The position numbers and the translations under genes were made by a program. A DNA stretch of 64,000 nt from Microcaldota archaeon (lineage in GTDB: Archaea; Micrarchaeota; Micrarchaeia; Micrarchaeales; CABMGC01). Shown in pieces: positions 43,140 to 53,121 of the stretch. How positions within the stretch are numbered: the first letter of the stretch is position 1; every line of letters starts with the position of its first letter. The stretch spans positions 1-64,000 of the forward strand of contig JAGWHN010000002.1 of the NCBI GenBank assembly GCA_028866785.1. Direction: 5' to 3'. The notes under the pieces are model-generated. The model was not told the origin of the DNA, searched no databases, and worked only from the letters and a program-made list of their open reading frames with translations.

Positions 43140-46100
43140 ATGAATTTGGCATCCAGAGCGAATCTTATTATCCTCCTTTTTCTGCTTACATTCTCATCCG
43201 CAATTTTATCTGTTAATGCGCAAGCACAAATAAACGCCTACGTTAGTAACTCTTACGGCGGGGGTACGGGCTTTAGCCTCACGACCAGTGCACCTTACGA
43301 ATATTCCCCTACAAGTGTGGTGAATTCCCTCAATGCGCAGGATGCTCTATGGCTCTTGACCTGCCCAAACCAACCAAGTCTTTCGCCGACTGGCCCCCAA
43401 TATTTCAACAACAATCCCCCACCTGGCCAGGCGCCCTTTGGAGGTGACCAGTGTGATACTCATCCAAGCTCTGCAACATTCGATGTGGCAACCACTGCGA
43501 CACTGACCCCGAATTACTACGATGGATATTCGACCGGCTCTAAATTCTCTTCAACTTCCACAGGAGGTTTGCTTGGCACTGCGCTTTCAAGCACTCTCAC
43601 CGGCACAGGACTTCTGAGCATAAACGCTCTTGGATTCGGCGCACAGGTCGATAACTTCGTCTCGGATATTTTCTCAAAAAACCTCAATATCTTCCAGCAG
43701 GCTCCGTCAATGAACATGCACATGCTCTGGACATGGTACAGCGAGATACCATACATTTCAAACAGCAAATTCCTCATCTCATTTTCACCGCAGGCCTGCG
43801 ACAAGACCGGCAAAATCTGCGTAGGTAACGCAAGGCAGCAGACAACGGGCGGCGAATACACCACCGATATAGTGGTTGGCGATTCCTCTGGAGACCGAAC
43901 AGAGACAAAGTGCTCCTATCCTTCCTATAGTTATCTCTCGAGCGTCAACGTGGTCAATTTTGGGAGCACTCACATCCCGTACTTGGAGGTCACAGGAGCA
44001 AGCGCAACTCAGCCAGCCTCCCAGCGACTTAGCCCTGATCCGAAAATTTTCCCATACCTTTCATACACCCTTTCGGTTCCATCCCTCTTTAGCCAAACTC
44101 TTCAGGTTCCTTACTACGTTTTCAGCCCTGCGGTTTACATGAGCCCGCAAAACCAGCTTGACACGCTGCCTATAGGCATCGGTGGGCAGTTCTATGTATC
44201 TTTGCAAAATGGCAAATCTGGAAACCAGCTTGCAATGGGAACTCAAGAGAGCTTGCCTACATGGAGCCCTGCATCGCTTAAGACAACAGTTACAAATCCA
44301 ACTGCTGGCTCATTTTCAAATTCGGGGGCTGGCATATGTAGGCAAACATCGCTTGGTGAGGACCTTGCAGCAACATCAGGAAGCCCATTTTATGATCCAA
44401 ACAACCCTCCTCCAGATCCCCTTCCTGGGGTCGGGCGCTATTTAAACTCGCTCTACTGCAACTTCTGCCAAAACAATTTGGGCTCAGGCCTCTGCACACA
44501 TGCGGAGTTCATGCAGTACCTAATTGATTGCACGGGCCAGACCTACGTGACATCAAGGGGCGACAACGGGCAGGCAATAGCGCTTGGAAATCTTGAGCCT
44601 ACCCCTGCATATTGCCAGCCATTTACAACCCTGCAATCCGCCCTTCAGTCAATTTCGAATACCGTCTCGATAGTTTCGCTGCCCACCGATTACACCTATG
44701 TCCTTTACCGGCCCGGGCCTAATAGCTACGCAATAGACGTTCTAAGGACAATTCCAAACGGCAGATATGACGTTGGAATCCCATCAGTTCCCGAGGCTCC
44801 GGATTCGCAGATTTGGGATGCGGAGTGGCAGCAGTACTGGCAGCAGGTTATAGTGGCGCAAAATGACAACACGTACGTTTCCTCACAGTATTCCGCCTCG
44901 ATATCGGGATTCAGGCCGCTCAACATGACTGTTGATTATCTCGGAGACATTTTCATGACGGGCACAAAGGCGGACTCAAGCGGAACAGTTCAGCCTGCAA
45001 TCGCAGAGATTCCGGCTAGCGGTGCATCTAGCGTTGTTCAGATTGTGCACACCACCAGCTCGCCATCGCTGCCTGGCGGCACAAAAGACTGGCCGATGCC
45101 CGAAATAGCAGTTGCACCGGGAGGAAAGTATGTGTACCTCGCAAACCAGACCGATGGCGGATACATCTATCAATATTCCGCGCTCACGGATGCAAGCGGC
45201 GCAATCTCATTTTCAACCCCGCAAGCGGTAAGCCTTGCATACCAGGTGCAGGATTCCTCTACGGGTCAGTCCTCGATGCTAAACATAACATATTGGCTCG
45301 AGCACAAAGGCCTCTACAATCAGCCGCTTCCATTCATAAGCCAGTTCCTCTCGACATACACTCCTCCGCAAGGCCTCAACCTAGACAGCGCGCTCTATCA
45401 CCACCCTGTGGGGATTCAGGACGTGAACGGCTATCTCTATATTCTTGACAACTGGGCGGGAAGCCTTGATCCGGCACAGGAGACCTGCACCTCCTTCGGG
45501 CAATGCAAGTACAACGGTGTTTTCTTCAGCATTCTCACAATGCGAATGATAAATTCAAGCGGCTTAAATGTCCCTATAAACCCGACCCTCTTTAATGACG
45601 TTTTCTCAACAAAGGCAAGCAGCTGCTCGCTTTCGTTCCAATCCGGCGCTTCTGCCTCCCTCACAAACTGCTATCCTAACTCGCAGTCCGCCCCAACCTG
45701 CGCCCCTGCATCATCCGACCAGGAAACCAAGTGCGGCGCTCCTATCTCAACTAGCTGCACGATTCCTCCTCCTGCAGGAAGCGCCGCTGGCACAGCATCG
45801 ACAACAGGCACATCGTATCTCTGCACTACCCCTACAAGCAGGTCCAGCACATACACATCGCTTTCAGTTCCAACGGCTTTCAGCTCATCCACCTATCCCC
45901 CTTATGGCTGGTTCATCTCTGCAAACATAACCGCAACAGAGCTGCAGGACTTAACCTCGCTTGGTGTTGGCTCCTCTATCTATGCGGTGGGCAGCGGAAG
46001 CACCGATAATCCTACCTTTGTTTATGGCACCGCAAACTTCTGCGCATCAAGCGCATGCGATTTCAACCCGCAGAGCCTAAAAAGCTCCGGATACACCGAT

Positions 46101-48551
46101 ACATCTGTCCCGATAGGCCCTCAGATTACTGCGCTCAACATGTCAAATACCGTCGTGGGCGGAGTTGTCGGCTCCTTCTTTGGGGCAAAATCCGTTGCCA
46201 GGGCAATAAGCACCTCCGCCGCGCTACAGACAAAGTGGTCCCCTGTCTACTACAACACCGGCTTCTCAGTCGGATTCAACGGATCTGTCAGCTTGCTATT
46301 CACTAGGGACTTCTTCACCCCTTCCGCGCCATTTGGCTATACCTTTGGGACCACCAACCCAAACAACTACAATGCCCTGATACTTTCTGCATTCGGCCCT
46401 CAAAACTACACAAGCTTCTTCAGCGGCGACCCGCTTGCCACCTGCTATGCTGATGACCCCGCAGTTGTGGCTGCAACAAGCTGCAAGAGCCTGCCACTTG
46501 TTGCTCAGATGCTCTCCCCAGTTTACAATATGCCTGACCCTCTAAAGTTCGTGGAGAATTTAGGCGGCAGCCAGGCTCTTGCCTTCCCGGGATCAATCGC
46601 GTCAAGCTATAGCTACCAGGCGCCATCGGGCAGCGACCTAACCGACTGCACACAGGCAATTGCAAAGGGCACAGTCTGCCAGCAGGGCACCTCAATTTTT
46701 GGCACATCCTCATCCGCGCAATCAGCGGTCTCTTCCGCCCTGCCTATCTCCTCGCTGCTTCCCCTCCAGCAGTCCGCGACGATTACGATAAGCGGCCAGG
46801 TGCTTGTGCCATACCAATACACCTCCGACACGCAGCAGACATGGACCAAATTCCAGCCTGGCACCTGCCAGGTGATAGTCACGAGGATCAACTCGCGGCA
46901 CGTTCCTACCGTCACCATGACCACCAAGACCAATCAGGCAATTCCAGGTGGGGTCCCTCCGATTGCGCCTCCTGCCGAAACGAGCGCAACCCACTACACC
47001 TATGGCACGAGCCCAATTTTCACGAATACGATTGTTGCCCCGATTGAGGGAGGAGGAACATACCTTCAGGATCTGCTCGGAAAATACTACCAACAAAACC
47101 TGTCCGACTTTGGAACAATGCTCTCCCCCCAGCTTGCATACAACATCAACTCAAACCGCCAGATTACCGACACCCTTGTGAATATAACCACAAACAATCT
47201 CCACGGGGCATCCGGAGGGAATCAGTACATATTAAATTCCTCTCACTCCTCGCAGTATGTGATCAACACATATTCACAGGGATCAAGCCCGGGATACCAG
47301 ACGATAAGCTCAGTTCCTTACGCAATTGCGCAAAATGGGCTCGCGGCTGCGGTCAATGTGCTCTCAAACACTGCGCCTGCTGACCCTTCAAGCGTAAATG
47401 AGAATTATCTGGGTGAAAATACGGTTTATGGCAGCATTTCGCAGGGCCAAACCGTGGTCAATCTCTTCAACTTCTATATCTCGATGGCAAACTCAGATTT
47501 GAACAGCTTCTACATGAGCAATACCCTTCTTGGCGGTTCATCGGGAACAACATATCAGGCATTAGGATACAATCGACTCACATATATTCTGCGCGATAGA
47601 TTCAACAACACCTTCAGCGCCCCAATCGATGCGGATATTGCGGATCCAACACAGATTTCGCTCGCTGTAAATCCTACTGTCGATTCGGTCAATGCGAACA
47701 AGACCACGCTCGCAATCTCTGGCACTGCGACATATACGATCAACGGGCAAACTCAGCCCGTCCCTCCTGGTTCCTCGATTTATGTTTACTATGGAAAGAA
47801 CATAAACTTCGCCAGCTACAATCCCCTCTCAGACCCGCTTAACGCACAGCTCTGCGCATTTACTGCCTCTCCAAGCGCGCAAGAGATTGCAAGCAAGCTT
47901 TCCGCAAACTGCAACATAGCAAATCCGCTTGCAGGCGACGCGCAGGCAGCGCTCGCAGCGCAGCAGACCTATCACACCTCCTACAACTCGATCGGTGACT
48001 GCACACCAGCGCCCCAGCACCTGCTGGATTCTTCGTCCTACAACTGCAATATCAATGACCAGAGTGCGGCAAAGTGCCCCGCAAGTCCGGAGGGAAATCC
48101 GCAGTACTGCGTTCCGCAGGCCTCCGACGGCTCTGGAATTTGCACGAGCCAGCTTGGCCTCATCGGCACCGCAACCACTGACGCAAACGGCGCATTCTCA
48201 ATCAGCACTGTCGCGTGCGGAATCGGCTCGGCTTTAATAGACTCTGAATACTATGGGTCTCCTGGCCCTGAGCCAACAACGGTGGCGCAGACTCCCCTCA
48301 CGTTTGCATCAAGTCCTGCGCTCACATGCGCAGCCGGGAAGTGCACCCAAACCACAACCGTGAATAACTACTACTACTCCCCAACGCACGCCCTCCAGGC
48401 TGTGCCTATAGGGATATTCGAGCTCTCATACGGGGACGTCGGAATTGCGATGCTAGCGCTCTCCCTTATATCGGCAATACTTCTACTCCTGTCAAAGCAA
48501 AATAAAGCTATTTATAGGAGAAAACGCCCAATAGAAACAGTGGAGAAATGA
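43140..48551 (+). CDS. Giant membrane-anchored exoprotein, 1803 aa
   Basis: An N-terminal signal peptide (LIILLFLLTFSSAILSVNAQAQ) is followed by about 1740 extracellular residues rich in Ser, Thr, Pro, Tyr and Asn with many Cys pairs, and a C-terminal helix (VGIAMLALSLISAILLLLS, about 1768-1786) before a basic tail (KAIYRRKRPIE). A mid-region has a beta-propeller-like section (PEIAVAPGGKYVYLANQTDGG and similar). No enzymatic motif is seen. The ATGA overlap with the next gene shows translational coupling. Possible roles are S-layer, adhesin or a receptor for host contact; a search for structural homologues would be needed to decide. A TATA-like AGATAAATAAGAATAAATA lies 27-48 bp upstream. Confidence 0.65.
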   Translation: MNLASRANLIILLFLLTFSSAILSVNAQAQINAYVSNSYGGGTGFSLTTSAPYEYSPTSVVNSLNAQDALWLLTCPNQPSLSPTGPQYFNNNPPPGQAPFGGDQCDTHPSSATFDVATTATLTPNYYDGYSTGSKFSSTSTGGLLGTALSSTLTGTGLLSINALGFGAQVDNFVSDIFSKNLNIFQQAPSMNMHMLWTWYSEIPYISNSKFLISFSPQACDKTGKICVGNARQQTTGGEYTTDIVVGDSSGDRTETKCSYPSYSYLSSVNVVNFGSTHIPYLEVTGASATQPASQRLSPDPKIFPYLSYTLSVPSLFSQTLQVPYYVFSPAVYMSPQNQLDTLPIGIGGQFYVSLQNGKSGNQLAMGTQESLPTWSPASLKTTVTNPTAGSFSNSGAGICRQTSLGEDLAATSGSPFYDPNNPPPDPLPGVGRYLNSLYCNFCQNNLGSGLCTHAEFMQYLIDCTGQTYVTSRGDNGQAIALGNLEPTPAYCQPFTTLQSALQSISNTVSIVSLPTDYTYVLYRPGPNSYAIDVLRTIPNGRYDVGIPSVPEAPDSQIWDAEWQQYWQQVIVAQNDNTYVSSQYSASISGFRPLNMTVDYLGDIFMTGTKADSSGTVQPAIAEIPASGASSVVQIVHTTSSPSLPGGTKDWPMPEIAVAPGGKYVYLANQTDGGYIYQYSALTDASGAISFSTPQAVSLAYQVQDSSTGQSSMLNITYWLEHKGLYNQPLPFISQFLSTYTPPQGLNLDSALYHHPVGIQDVNGYLYILDNWAGSLDPAQETCTSFGQCKYNGVFFSILTMRMINSSGLNVPINPTLFNDVFSTKASSCSLSFQSGASASLTNCYPNSQSAPTCAPASSDQETKCGAPISTSCTIPPPAGSAAGTASTTGTSYLCTTPTSRSSTYTSLSVPTAFSSSTYPPYGWFISANITATELQDLTSLGVGSSIYAVGSGSTDNPTFVYGTANFCASSACDFNPQSLKSSGYTDTSVPIGPQITALNMSNTVVGGVVGSFFGAKSVARAISTSAALQTKWSPVYYNTGFSVGFNGSVSLLFTRDFFTPSAPFGYTFGTTNPNNYNALILSAFGPQNYTSFFSGDPLATCYADDPAVVAATSCKSLPLVAQMLSPVYNMPDPLKFVENLGGSQALAFPGSIASSYSYQAPSGSDLTDCTQAIAKGTVCQQGTSIFGTSSSAQSAVSSALPISSLLPLQQSATITISGQVLVPYQYTSDTQQTWTKFQPGTCQVIVTRINSRHVPTVTMTTKTNQAIPGGVPPIAPPAETSATHYTYGTSPIFTNTIVAPIEGGGTYLQDLLGKYYQQNLSDFGTMLSPQLAYNINSNRQITDTLVNITTNNLHGASGGNQYILNSSHSSQYVINTYSQGSSPGYQTISSVPYAIAQNGLAAAVNVLSNTAPADPSSVNENYLGENTVYGSISQGQTVVNLFNFYISMANSDLNSFYMSNTLLGGSSGTTYQALGYNRLTYILRDRFNNTFSAPIDADIADPTQISLAVNPTVDSVNANKTTLAISGTATYTINGQTQPVPPGSSIYVYYGKNINFASYNPLSDPLNAQLCAFTASPSAQEIASKLSANCNIANPLAGDAQAALAAQQTYHTSYNSIGDCTPAPQHLLDSSSYNCNINDQSAAKCPASPEGNPQYCVPQASDGSGICTSQLGLIGTATTDANGAFSISTVACGIGSALIDSEYYGSPGPEPTTVAQTPLTFASSPALTCAAGKCTQTTTVNNYYYSPTHALQAVPIGIFELSYGDVGIAMLALSLISAILLLLSKQNKAIYRRKRPIETVEK

Positions 48552-49588
48552 TTGGAACACTTCTGAGCATAGGCGCGATAAATGCCCTCATCCCGATAAT
48601 TGTGATACTTATACTGATAGCCGCAGCGGCAGGATCGACAAGGGGATCAAAGCTCTTTGAGATGTTCGGCATCGCGGCGCTGCTTGGGATGAGCGTAGGA
48701 AGGGGAACCCTGCAAAAGCAGAGCCCTTTCAAGAGCAAAAAGTTCAAGAGCGATACAAACCCTTTCAGAAAGTTTGGAAATGCGGCGATAGCTGCACCAA
48801 AGGGCAAGATGCAACAGACTTTGAATAAAGCGGCAGTCAATCAGGCCAACAACACCAGTTTCAATAATCTCTACGGGGGCAAAGGCCTTACTCATTCGGG
48901 ATATGCTTTGCAGCAGTTTGATTCTGTCGCTAAGAATCTCGGTCCTAGTGGTGGCACCATGACCCCCGTTCTTAGCGCTGCATACAAGAACGCCGTAAAT
49001 ACTCATTTGGCAGTTTCGGAAGGCAGATTTGCACATGAAAAAGGCAGGATAATGCGTGATAAGACACTAACCGACTCCGAGCGGCAAGCACAATTGGATA
49101 AGCTAAATGATGCGCACAACAAAGTAATGTCCAAAAACCTAAACACCTTCAACAAAGAAGTTGAGAAGATATTTTCGCCAAGCAAAAATTCGGCAGCCAG
49201 CGCACCCGGATTAGGGGTTCGTGATAAACTTAGGGTTCAAAAGTATCAAGCACTTAGCAATGATGCCAAAGCTGCAAGAGTGGCCCAGGCGGAATTACAG
49301 AATAAAATAAATAAAAAGTCTATTCTTCCGATGAAGACCTGGCTACTGCAGAGGTCTCAAGAAAAGGAACGCCAAAAAGAACGTGATCTGATTGAAGAAT
49401 TACAGAAAATGAAGAATGATAGTAAGCAGAGGAGCAGTAAGGAGTTATCCAAAATATTTGGTTCTATAGATCTAGAAAGGCTACAGACTGCAAGGGAGGA
49501 TTACAATAAGACAATTGCAAAAAGCAAGTTAAACAAGATAATGGAAAACATAAGCAATTACAAAAAATACCACAATGAGAATAAGTGA
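48548..49588 (+). CDS. Membrane-anchored basic coiled-coil protein coupled to the giant exoprotein
   Basis: 346 residues. The N-terminal 60 hold one or two hydrophobic helices (INALIPIIVILILIAAAAG, MFGIAALLGMSVG). The rest is cytoplasmic, very basic and helical: SPFKSKKFKSDTNPFRKFG, then KNLNTFNKEVEKIFSPS and a long coiled coil (RSQEKERQKERDLIEELQK). The basic tail could bind nucleic acid or the cytoplasmic face of a complex. It starts within the last codons of the exoprotein (ATGA), so the pair is produced together and probably interacts in the membrane. The second half is noticeably more AT-rich than the first. No family recognised. Confidence 0.6.
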   Translation: MIGTLLSIGAINALIPIIVILILIAAAAGSTRGSKLFEMFGIAALLGMSVGRGTLQKQSPFKSKKFKSDTNPFRKFGNAAIAAPKGKMQQTLNKAAVNQANNTSFNNLYGGKGLTHSGYALQQFDSVAKNLGPSGGTMTPVLSAAYKNAVNTHLAVSEGRFAHEKGRIMRDKTLTDSERQAQLDKLNDAHNKVMSKNLNTFNKEVEKIFSPSKNSAASAPGLGVRDKLRVQKYQALSNDAKAARVAQAELQNKINKKSILPMKTWLLQRSQEKERQKERDLIEELQKMKNDSKQRSSKELSKIFGSIDLERLQTAREDYNKTIAKSKLNKIMENISNYKKYHNENK

Positions 49589-49616
49589 GCCCTAAAAAAT
49601 CAAAGGCCTGAGAGAT

Positions 49617-49703
49617 CTACTCTTCATCATCCATATCTTCTTCATCGTCCGAGAAGTCATCATCTTCTTCATCGTCCATATCATCGTTTTCATCATCTGC
49701 CAT
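49617..49703 (-). CDS. Extremely acidic 28-aa micro-protein
   Basis: ATG (49703-49701) to TAG (49619-49617). Of 28 residues, 22 are Asp or Glu (ADDENDDMDDEEDDDFSDDE near the start), with only one aromatic. A good ribosome-binding site GGTGT lies exactly 4 nt upstream, the spacing used throughout the window, which argues that it is translated. It opposes the basic coiled-coil gene, so a charge-based partner or chaperone is conceivable. The chance of a spurious ORF in a GAT/GAA-rich repeat remains. Confidence 0.5.
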   Translation of the reverse strand: MADDENDDMDDEEDDDFSDDEEDMDDEE

Positions 49704-49784
49704 ACATACACCTTCGCACTTATTCTATAACAAATACCTATAAAAAGCTACCTAAAATACGGCACTGGAATTTCTACAAAAAAC

Positions 49785-51137
49785 CTACAGAAGGACTGGT
49801 GCACTTAACTCCTCAAAACTGGTCTTTTCCGTACCTCCTCTTAGCAGCTTGCCAAACAGCGCCTGCCTTTCGACATAGTTTAAGACAAATTGCCTTTCCA
49901 TTCTCTTAAACAAGTCATCTATCTCTGCTGCGCTCTCAAAAATTGGGAGCCTGCGTTTGTCATAATTCTCCTCAAAGAAAAGCTGCAGGTTTTTAAACTC
50001 CTCCTCCGCCTTCTTTGACGCAAAGTCGTATCCGTCTATGCCACTTACATAAAGAACATTCAAGCGGAGCCTTTTTGCCTCCTTTTCAAAAATCCTGTGT
50101 GAATGCTCAACTATCTCGCCCAACTCTGAGTCCTTATCTAATTTGCCCCTCATTGAGTTTATTGATTTTGCTAGCTCAATGCTGGCGTAATTTATTTCTG
50201 TTAACTTCGGATCTTCCACATCTAAAATCTTCTCCAAAGATTCATCTAATTCCTTTGCATGGGTCTTGAAGTGCCTAATTACCTCAGCCTCAGCGCCCTT
50301 CCAGCTGTGGGCAGAGTAGTTTGCCGGATTTTCTATTGCATTCTCGATGGTTGTTTTCATTCCATATATACTTCCCGTTTCGCGTGCTTTGGATAGAACA
50401 TGTGTTGTGAAAGATTTGTGCGAATACTCCTCAAACCACTGTCCTATAATTCCCTTCCCCTCCGCTTCCTCTGCATAAAGCCTATTTACTGTATTCCTAA
50501 GAATTGCCATCTGTTCTGCGCTGTCGTTTACTCCCCCAAACGCCTGCCATATCCTTTCCAGGCCACGTCTCCAAAGCGGCGCTTTTATTATAGCTTCTGA
50601 CTTATTTCTGTACTGCTTGCTCTGCTCTGTTAGTTCATCTAACTTGTTTGATGCCTCTCCGTCATCTCCCCAAAGTTCCCTTGCATAAGGATCAATTGCA
50701 CCCTGTAGACCTCCAACTGCAAGGTTAACATCGCTATTCTTAAGTCCGTCACTTAACTGCGTGAAGCTCGGTGTTGTAGATATCCTAGCCGTCTTCCCCA
50801 TAGCCCTATTCAAGTCATCAATTCCATTTATCAGGACACCCGTCTTAACTTTCTCCTCCCATACTATCTTTATCTTTTCTAATTTATCCAAGGTTTCTTT
50901 GTCCCCCGAGTTTCTGGCGGCTTTGATTGAAATATCGACCATCTCAAAAGCCCTGTCAAAAACCCTCTTGCTGTGGTCAAAAATCTCGCTTGACTTTTCC
51001 CTCCCTGCGAAAAACTCTAAATTTCTCCAAAATTTGATATAGCTGCCCTCATCCTGCCTGACTTTGTCCGAAATTATTTGCACAAATCTCCCTAGCTTAT
51101 TGTGCCCTTCGTCATATTTAAAGCTAATCAAGTGCAC
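49785..51137 (-). CDS. Large soluble helical protein, unknown function
   Basis: 450 residues, almost all alpha-helical with high Lys/Glu content and no signal peptide or membrane helix. Segments such as KRVFDRAFEMVDISIKAARN, NRLYAEEAEGKGIIGQWFEE and ERQFVLNYVERQALFGKLL suggest a multi-helix scaffold. GTG 51137 is the only early start but lacks a good ribosome-binding site. It sits between the exoprotein pair and tRNA-Ala. I do not recognise the family. It is modestly more AT-rich than the housekeeping genes and may be lineage-specific. Confidence 0.6.
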   Translation of the reverse strand: MHLISFKYDEGHNKLGRFVQIISDKVRQDEGSYIKFWRNLEFFAGREKSSEIFDHSKRVFDRAFEMVDISIKAARNSGDKETLDKLEKIKIVWEEKVKTGVLINGIDDLNRAMGKTARISTTPSFTQLSDGLKNSDVNLAVGGLQGAIDPYARELWGDDGEASNKLDELTEQSKQYRNKSEAIIKAPLWRRGLERIWQAFGGVNDSAEQMAILRNTVNRLYAEEAEGKGIIGQWFEEYSHKSFTTHVLSKARETGSIYGMKTTIENAIENPANYSAHSWKGAEAEVIRHFKTHAKELDESLEKILDVEDPKLTEINYASIELAKSINSMRGKLDKDSELGEIVEHSHRIFEKEAKRLRLNVLYVSGIDGYDFASKKAEEEFKNLQLFFEENYDKRRLPIFESAAEIDDLFKRMERQFVLNYVERQALFGKLLRGGTEKTSFEELSAPVLL

Positions 51138-51210
51138 GTTTCTTTCGTCGCCTGTCTATGCGGAAAGCTTTATGAATTCTTTTCGCAGAATTAGTATGGA
51201 CACCCTTAGT

Positions 51211-51282
51211 GGGCTCTTGGCTCAGTGGTAGAGCGTCCCGTTTGCAACGGGAAGGTCGCGGGTCCAATTCCCGCAGAGTCCA
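51211..51282 (+). tRNA. tRNA-Ala (TGC)
   Basis: Full cloverleaf: acceptor GGGCTCT pairs with AGAGTCC, D-stem GCTC/GAGC, anticodon stem TCCCG/CGGGA with loop TTTGCAA (anticodon TGC), T-stem GCGGG/CCCGC, discriminator A at 51282. The third acceptor pair is G-T (G3.U70), the identity mark for alanyl-tRNA synthetase. No intron; CCA is not encoded. A TATA-like GCTTTATG lies about 45 bp upstream. Confidence 0.97.
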
Positions 51283-51289
51283 TTTCTCC

Positions 51290-52690
51290 TTATTCGCTTA
51301 CGTTTATGCTTGTGTGGCCTGAGCCTGCGTAGATGTTTATCGTCTTCACATTTGCAAATTCCTTGAGTCCGTACTTGGAGAGCTCCCTTCCGACTCCTGA
51401 CTTCTTTATCCCTCCAAATGGTAGCCTCGCATCGCTCTTCACTATTGCGTTCACGAAAACCATGCCTGCCTCGAGCTGCCTTCCTACCTCAAGACCCCTT
51501 TGCTCGCTTGATGTCCAAACGCTGGCTCCAAGCCCAAGGTCAGAATCATTTGCAACCTTGATTGCTTCCTTCTCATTTTTTACAACTATTATAGGCGCTG
51601 CAGGTCCAAACACCTCCTCCCTCACCATTTTCATGTTCTTTTTTGTGTTTGTGACTATTGTTGGCTGGTAAAATGCTCCGTTCCCTTCAATCCTTTTTCC
51701 TCCCACTAAAACCTTTGCGCCTTTTGCAATCGCATCCCTCACCTGCTCGTCAAGTGTGTCTACCTGCTGCCGGTTTGCAAGGGGCCCGATGTCAACGTCA
51801 GTTGATATTGGATTGCCTACTTTTAGCATCTCAACTTCCTCAACAAATCTTTTTGTGAACTTGTCTGCGACCTCTTTGACTACTATAAATCGTTTTGCCG
51901 CAATGCAGCTCTGCCCATTGTTCTGCATCCTTCCAATCACCGCGTTCTTTGCTGCAGATTCAATGTCTGCGTCCTCAAGAACGATGAATGGATCGTTTCC
52001 TCCAAGCTCAAGAACAGATTTCTTTACGCTCTTTCCTGCAATCTTGCCTACCATCGAGCCTACCCCTAGCCCCCCGGTCACGGAAACTCCATCTACAAAC
52101 TTGCTCTTTATCATTGCCTCAACTGTCTTATGGTCTGTTATCACCGTCTTGAAAACTCCCTCCGGAAAACCAGCTTCCTTAAATGCTTCCTCAATTGCGA
52201 TCGCGCACATTGGCACCGCATTCGAATGCCTTAGCACAATCGTGTTTCCAAGCGCAAGGGAAGGGATTGCAAACCTAAGCGCCTGCCAGAATGGGAAGTT
52301 CCATGGCATTACGCAAAGGACTGTTCCAATCGGCTCGAAAGTTACGAGGTGCCTCTTTCCATCCGCGCTTACCTCCTCTTCCTTTAGCCACTCCTCACTC
52401 CTCTCAGAATAAAGCTCTGCAGTTGCGGCAGATTTCTCTATCTCTGCAATAGCCTGCCTTATCGGCTTTCCCATTTCGATTGTGATGAGCCTTGCATAGC
52501 TCTCTTTGTTCTTTAAGAGCACCATACTCAGTTTCTTAAGGTGTGCGCACCTCTCCTTTATCCCAAGTGACTTCCAGTGTCCAAACGCCTCCCTTGTCTG
52601 CTTTAAGGCTGTAATCGCTCCCTTTTTATCAAGTGCCTCAAACTCCCTGTTAAGTTCCCCTGTGGCAGGATTTATTGATCGTATTTTCAT
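51290..52690 (-). CDS. NAD(P)-dependent aldehyde dehydrogenase (succinate-semialdehyde type)
   Basis: 466-residue aldehyde dehydrogenase closest in pattern to succinate-semialdehyde dehydrogenases. Visible: cofactor region VMPWNFPFWQALRFA (residues about 135-150), catalytic glutamate in LELGGNDPF, nucleophilic cysteine in NNGQSCIAAKRF, and the C-terminal LPFGGIKKSGVGRELSKYG. It oxidises an aldehyde to its acid in the cytoplasm with NAD(P)+. ATG 52690 (MKIRSINPATG) fits homologues; the upstream TTG is discounted. No GABA or TCA genes lie nearby to fix the substrate. It converges on the tRNA-Ala end (8 nt). Confidence 0.9.
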   Translation of the reverse strand: MKIRSINPATGELNREFEALDKKGAITALKQTREAFGHWKSLGIKERCAHLKKLSMVLLKNKESYARLITIEMGKPIRQAIAEIEKSAATAELYSERSEEWLKEEEVSADGKRHLVTFEPIGTVLCVMPWNFPFWQALRFAIPSLALGNTIVLRHSNAVPMCAIAIEEAFKEAGFPEGVFKTVITDHKTVEAMIKSKFVDGVSVTGGLGVGSMVGKIAGKSVKKSVLELGGNDPFIVLEDADIESAAKNAVIGRMQNNGQSCIAAKRFIVVKEVADKFTKRFVEEVEMLKVGNPISTDVDIGPLANRQQVDTLDEQVRDAIAKGAKVLVGGKRIEGNGAFYQPTIVTNTKKNMKMVREEVFGPAAPIIVVKNEKEAIKVANDSDLGLGASVWTSSEQRGLEVGRQLEAGMVFVNAIVKSDARLPFGGIKKSGVGRELSKYGLKEFANVKTINIYAGSGHTSINVSE

Positions 52691-52767
52691 GTGATTCCCC
52701 AAAGCAAATGTAGCTTATATTCATTTCTGCCTCAAATATTTATTATACTTGTGACTAGAGTGATTTT

Positions 52768-53121
52768 ATGATGCCGAACATTGACCCAAGGGCGCTCAAG
52801 ACAATGATGTCAAGGATGGGGATAAAGAGCACCGAGATTCCTGCGATAAGAGTGGTGATAGAGGGGCAGGATCACGACATAATCATCGAGGAGCCTCAGG
52901 TGACAAGCATCGAGGCTCAGGGGGCAGTATCGTTTCAGATAAGCGGAAAAGTAAGCGAGAGGCCAAAGGCTGTAGAAAAAGTTGAGATAAGCGACGATGA
53001 CATCAAGACCGTAAAGGAGCAGACCGGAGTCGGTGATGAAAATGTGATAAGAAAGGCGCTTGAGGAGACAAACGGAGACATTGCAGAGGCAATAATGAAA
53101 CTAAAAGAGGGCTCCGCTTAA
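52768..53121 (+). CDS. nac: Nascent polypeptide-associated complex protein, alpha-NAC
   Basis: Archaeal NAC, a homodimeric ribosome-associated chaperone. 117 residues: an N-terminal amphipathic segment (DPRALKTMMSRMGIKS), the NAC beta-barrel (AIRVVIEGQDHDIIIEEPQVTSI), and a C-terminal UBA domain (DIKTVKEQTGVGDENVIRKAL ... GDIAEAIMKL). ATG 52768 has AGTGA with a 4-nt spacer. Its tail overlaps the convergent DUF424 gene by 4 nt. Confidence 0.94.
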   Translation: MMPNIDPRALKTMMSRMGIKSTEIPAIRVVIEGQDHDIIIEEPQVTSIEAQGAVSFQISGKVSERPKAVEKVEISDDDIKTVKEQTGVGDENVIRKALEETNGDIAEAIMKLKEGSA

